Part shown: one piece after another, positions 5,223 through 7,509 of the stretch
How positions within the stretch are numbered: position 1 is the stretch's first letter
Layout: each line of letters opens with the position of its first letter
Assembly: GCA_030837445.1 (NCBI GenBank)
Contig: JAUPKM010000382.1
Location: forward strand, 1 to 7,509
Length of the DNA stretch: 7,509 nucleotides
Direction: 5' to 3'
DNA from: Actinomycetota bacterium
Lineage (GTDB): Bacteria > Actinomycetota > Actinomycetes > S36-B12 > UBA10799
Made by a program: the position numbers and the translations under genes
Notes under the pieces: generated by a model
Databases searched by the model: none
What the model saw: the letters and a program-made list of their open reading frames with translations, nothing else
What the model was told of the DNA's origin: nothing

Positions 5223-6580
5223 GCACCACGGGACGTTCTGTGTCGGACGCTGAGATCAAGCGCGGCTTCCGGGCGTTCCTGCTCGTCTGGCTGGCGCAGA
5301 TGGTCGCGCGGATCGGCAACGGGCTGACCGCGTTCGGGCTCGGCGTGCACGTCTACCAGGAGACGAGGTCGAGCACCGCCGTCGCGGCCGTGACGCTCGC
5401 GGCCTTCCTGCCCGGCCTGCTGCTCACGCCTTTCGCGGGCGTGCTCGCAGACCGGTTCGACCGTCGGCTGCTGATGATCCTCGGCGACACGCTGTCGGCG
5501 ATCGGGCTGCTCCTGCTGCTGATCGCGATGACCACCGGACGTGGAACCGTCTCGGTGATCTGCGCGTGCGTCGCGCTGAGCTCGGTGTTCACCTCCGTGA
5601 TGGATCCCGCGTACCGCGCGACTGTCAGCGATCTGCTGACGCCCGAGCAGTACGCGCGAGCCGGCGGGATGGTCCAGTTCGCGGGGGCGTCGCAGTTCCT
5701 GGTCTCGCCGGCCGTCGCGGGCGTGATCATGACGGCGTCGGGCATCCGGACCGTCATCGTCATTGATCTGTCCACGATGACGGTGACGATCGGCGCGATG
5801 CTGCTCGTCTGGCGTTCGGTGCGAGGGTACGGGCCGGCGTCGTCGGACGACCACGAGGCGAGGACGCAGCCGGGGTTCTGGGAGGAGTTCCGCTTCGGGG
5901 TGGCTCTCCTTACTCAGAACCGGGCCGTGACGACGATGATGCTGCTGATCACACTCGTGACATTCTGCATGGGGTTCCTCCAGACGCTGCTCACCCCGAT
6001 GGTGCTCGACCTCGCGGACGAGCAGGCGCTCGGCGTCGTCCGGTCCGTCGCGGCCGTCGGTATGATCGTCGCAAGCGTTGCCATCAGTGTCTTCAGCATG
6101 GGAACGCGACACCGCGTCTACATGGCGACCGCTCTCGTGGCGGGGGGCTTCGTCGTCGCCGGAATGGGGGCCACCGAGAACGTGCCGCTGATCGGTGGAT
6201 TCGGGTTCGCCTTCTTCATGACCTTGCCGGTGCTGAATACGAGTGTCGAGGTACTTGTCAGGTCCGCGATACCGAACAGGACACAGGGACGGGTGTGGGG
6301 TCTCGTCGGCCTGATCTCGCAGATGGGGTACATCGTCGCCTACGCGGTCTCGGGGCTCCTTGCCGACCACGTTTTCAACCCGCTGCTCCTTCCTGGGGGA
6401 GCGCTGGCGGCGAGTCTCGGTCAGGTGATCGGGGTCGGGAGGTCGCGGGGCATCGGATTGATGTTCATCGTCGTCGGGCTGTTCCTCGTCGTCATGGCTG
6501 TCGTCATCCACCGGTCGAAGAGCATCCGGACGATCGAGCGCGATTTCGCCCGCCGAGCCGCAGCCGCGGAGGGACACTGA
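5219..6580 (+). CDS. Major facilitator superfamily transporter, probable product exporter
   Basis: This 453-aa, highly hydrophobic protein has the spacing of about 12 transmembrane helices. The first helix region begins near residue 18 after a short polar N-terminus. The MFS motif A loop is clear between helices 2 and 3 as GVLADRFDRR (74-83). A charged central loop (around residues 200-225) separates the two halves, and the C-terminus is a basic cytoplasmic tail. The overall pattern resembles the EntS-like (MFS_3) group of drug and siderophore exporters, whose members move small molecules outward using the proton gradient. The start is taken as GTG 5219, overlapping the thioesterase stop (GTGA), with a weak AAAGAG at 5209-5214. 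An in-frame GTG at 5240 has a comparable GGGA at 5230-5233 and cannot be excluded. Its place after the biosynthetic genes suggests export of the product or resistance. Confidence 0.9.
   Translation: MSTTGRSVSDAEIKRGFRAFLLVWLAQMVARIGNGLTAFGLGVHVYQETRSSTAVAAVTLAAFLPGLLLTPFAGVLADRFDRRLLMILGDTLSAIGLLLLLIAMTTGRGTVSVICACVALSSVFTSVMDPAYRATVSDLLTPEQYARAGGMVQFAGASQFLVSPAVAGVIMTASGIRTVIVIDLSTMTVTIGAMLLVWRSVRGYGPASSDDHEARTQPGFWEEFRFGVALLTQNRAVTTMMLLITLVTFCMGFLQTLLTPMVLDLADEQALGVVRSVAAVGMIVASVAISVFSMGTRHRVYMATALVAGGFVVAGMGATENVPLIGGFGFAFFMTLPVLNTSVEVLVRSAIPNRTQGRVWGLVGLISQMGYIVAYAVSGLLADHVFNPLLLPGGALAASLGQVIGVGRSRGIGLMFIVVGLFLVVMAVVIHRSKSIRTIERDFARRAAAAEGH
6568..6573 (+). promoter_or_regulatory. Ribosome binding site for the small membrane protein
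   Basis: GGAGGG at 6568-6573 lies 8 bases before ATG 6582, inside the last codons of the MFS gene. The two genes are separated by a single base. Confidence 0.65.
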
Positions 6581-6581
6581 G

Positions 6582-7070
6582 ATGTGGATTGTTGCAATTA
6601 TCGGTGGTGGGGTGCTCACCGCCGTGGTCCAGATGGCGATACAAGGATTCCCGTCCGATCAGACGTACGTGTGGAGGACGCTGCTGCTGCACCAGTTCGT
6701 GGTATCGCACGGATTCATCGCCGTGGCTGGCTTCATCATGAACGTCCTCTACCCGGAGAAGACCGCGGTCAAGCTCGGCTGGCCCAGCGGCCCGTTCCAG
6801 GTCAAGTACGGGTTCGCGCAGCTGGGACTCGGCGTGATGGGCGTGCTGGCGATCTGGTTCCAGGGAAACTTCTGGGTCGGGGTGCTGGTCACGCTCTACA
6901 TCTACGGTCTCAGCGGTCTCTGGACCCACACGCAGGAGATCGTGCGGAAGCGTCGGGAGACCGGGCGCCTCGACCGGGTCGAGGCCAGCAACGTCGTCCT
7001 TGACGTGGTCTACCACCTCTTCCTGACGTGGATGTCGCTGCAGATCCCTGGCGTTTGGAGCCTCACATGA
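6582..7070 (+). CDS. Small integral membrane protein resembling DUF6790
   Basis: This 162-aa protein has about five hydrophobic segments (1-20, 33-55, 74-93, 97-115, 137-154). The most distinctive part is YPEKTAVKLGWPSGPFQVKYG (57-77). It combines a Pro-Glu-Lys turn, a GWPxGxPFQ-like motif and then a Gly-rich helix LGLGVMGVLA (81-90), followed by QGNFW and a helix ending in a His (THTQE, 115-119). From memory, this pattern matches the uncharacterised membrane family DUF6790, but I cannot run a profile search. No catalytic or transport motif is evident, and I assign no function. Tight placement between an MFS exporter and an ABC permease suggests an accessory role in transport, membrane protection or sensing. 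The stop overlaps the start of the permease gene (ATGA). Confidence 0.82.
   Translation: MWIVAIIGGGVLTAVVQMAIQGFPSDQTYVWRTLLLHQFVVSHGFIAVAGFIMNVLYPEKTAVKLGWPSGPFQVKYGFAQLGLGVMGVLAIWFQGNFWVGVLVTLYIYGLSGLWTHTQEIVRKRRETGRLDRVEASNVVLDVVYHLFLTWMSLQIPGVWSLT
7057..7060 (+). promoter_or_regulatory. Ribosome binding site for the ABC permease
   Basis: GGAG at 7057-7060 lies 6 bases before ATG 7067 and within the end of the small membrane protein gene. It supports the ATGA-overlapping start of a gene that has no stop inside the window. Confidence 0.5.
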
Positions 7071-7509
7071 CGGAACGAGTAGGGAGCAGGGAACACCTGT
7101 ACCTGCGCTATGCGTACAACGATCTGGTCAGGAACAAGGGCATCAACTCCGTCCTGATCGTCATCCTGGTGCTGAGCGCCTTCCTCATGGCGACGGGATC
7201 GATGGTGATCGAGCGCCTCTCGGGCTCGGTCGGCGAGCTCTTCGAGCAGGCGAAACCGCCGCACTTCCTGCAGATGCACAAGGGAGAGTACGACCGGTCG
7301 GCGTTGAAGGCGTTCTCCGCCGCGCACGGAGAGATCGACTCGTGGCTCGTCACCGAGATGGTCGGCTACGAGAGCAATGCCCTGAGCTGGGCGCGCCCGG
7401 CCACGGGCGAGTCCGGCTCCCTGAGCTCGAGCCGGTTCGACAACCTCTTCGTCACGCAGAACGCCGAGTTCGACTACCTCGTTGACAAGGACGGGAGAAT
7501 TCCCGAGCC
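7067..7509 (+). CDS. FtsX/MacB-like ABC transporter permease, N-terminal part (truncated by window end)
   Basis: An open frame runs from ATG 7067 to the window end, giving 147 full codons without a stop. The N-terminus has a cytoplasmic amphipathic start with YNDLVRNKGINS (17-28), then one strong transmembrane helix (about 29-47), then a soluble extracytoplasmic stretch beginning SGSVGELFEQAKPPHFLQMHKGE (52-74). A single N-terminal helix followed by a large external domain is the layout of FtsX/MacB-type permeases, and the AKPPHFLQMHKGE segment is one I associate with a Gram-positive subgroup of them. Such permeases work with a separate ATPase, not seen here and expected downstream or elsewhere in the locus. 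In Gram-positive bacteria they commonly serve antibiotic or peptide resistance, lipoprotein handling or signalling. Substrate cannot be judged. Confidence 0.85.
   Translation, partial: MTERVGSREHLYLRYAYNDLVRNKGINSVLIVILVLSAFLMATGSMVIERLSGSVGELFEQAKPPHFLQMHKGEYDRSALKAFSAAHGEIDSWLVTEMVGYESNALSWARPATGESGSLSSSRFDNLFVTQNAEFDYLVDKDGRIPE

Overview
The window is a tightly packed block of genes from a high-GC Gram-positive bacterium. It is most likely an actinomycete: the GC content is high (by eye roughly two thirds), third codon positions are strongly G/C, some starts are GTG, and the protein families are typical of secondary metabolism. All genes lie on the + strand. Neighbours overlap by 4 bases (ATGA or GTGA) or are separated by 1, 15 or 20 bases, and I see no terminator or internal promoter. 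This looks like the interior of one long operon, cut at both ends of the window.

Layout: (1) the last 47 codons of an unidentified gene (1-144); (2) a stand-alone type I ketosynthase with no acyltransferase domain (141-1859); (3) a free acyl carrier protein of 80 aa (1880-2122); (4) a PLP-dependent class III aminotransferase of the glutamate-1-semialdehyde aminomutase (GSAM) type (2119-3456); (5) a multi-pass membrane protein that reads as a CPBP (CAAX protease and bacteriocin-processing) family member whose catalytic residues all appear to be replaced (3472-4470); (6) a type II thioesterase (4467-5222); (7) an MFS exporter (5219-6580); (8) a small membrane protein resembling DUF6790 (6582-7070); (9) the start of an FtsX/MacB-type ABC permease (7067 to the window end).

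Read together, genes 2, 3, 4 and 6 look like a dissected beta-amino-acyl assembly line. The ketosynthase would make a beta-ketoacyl-ACP, the aminotransferase would convert the beta-keto group to a beta-amine on the carrier, and the thioesterase would release or proofread the chain. In microcystin and iturin/mycosubtilin synthases the equivalent KS, ACP and aminotransferase domains are fused in one megasynthase; here each is a separate protein. No acyltransferase, ketoreductase, dehydratase or adenylation domain is present in the window, so malonyl loading and starter supply must come from elsewhere. The second half encodes membrane proteins plausibly serving export or self-protection. The product is unknown, and its assignment as a beta-amino-acyl compound is inference.
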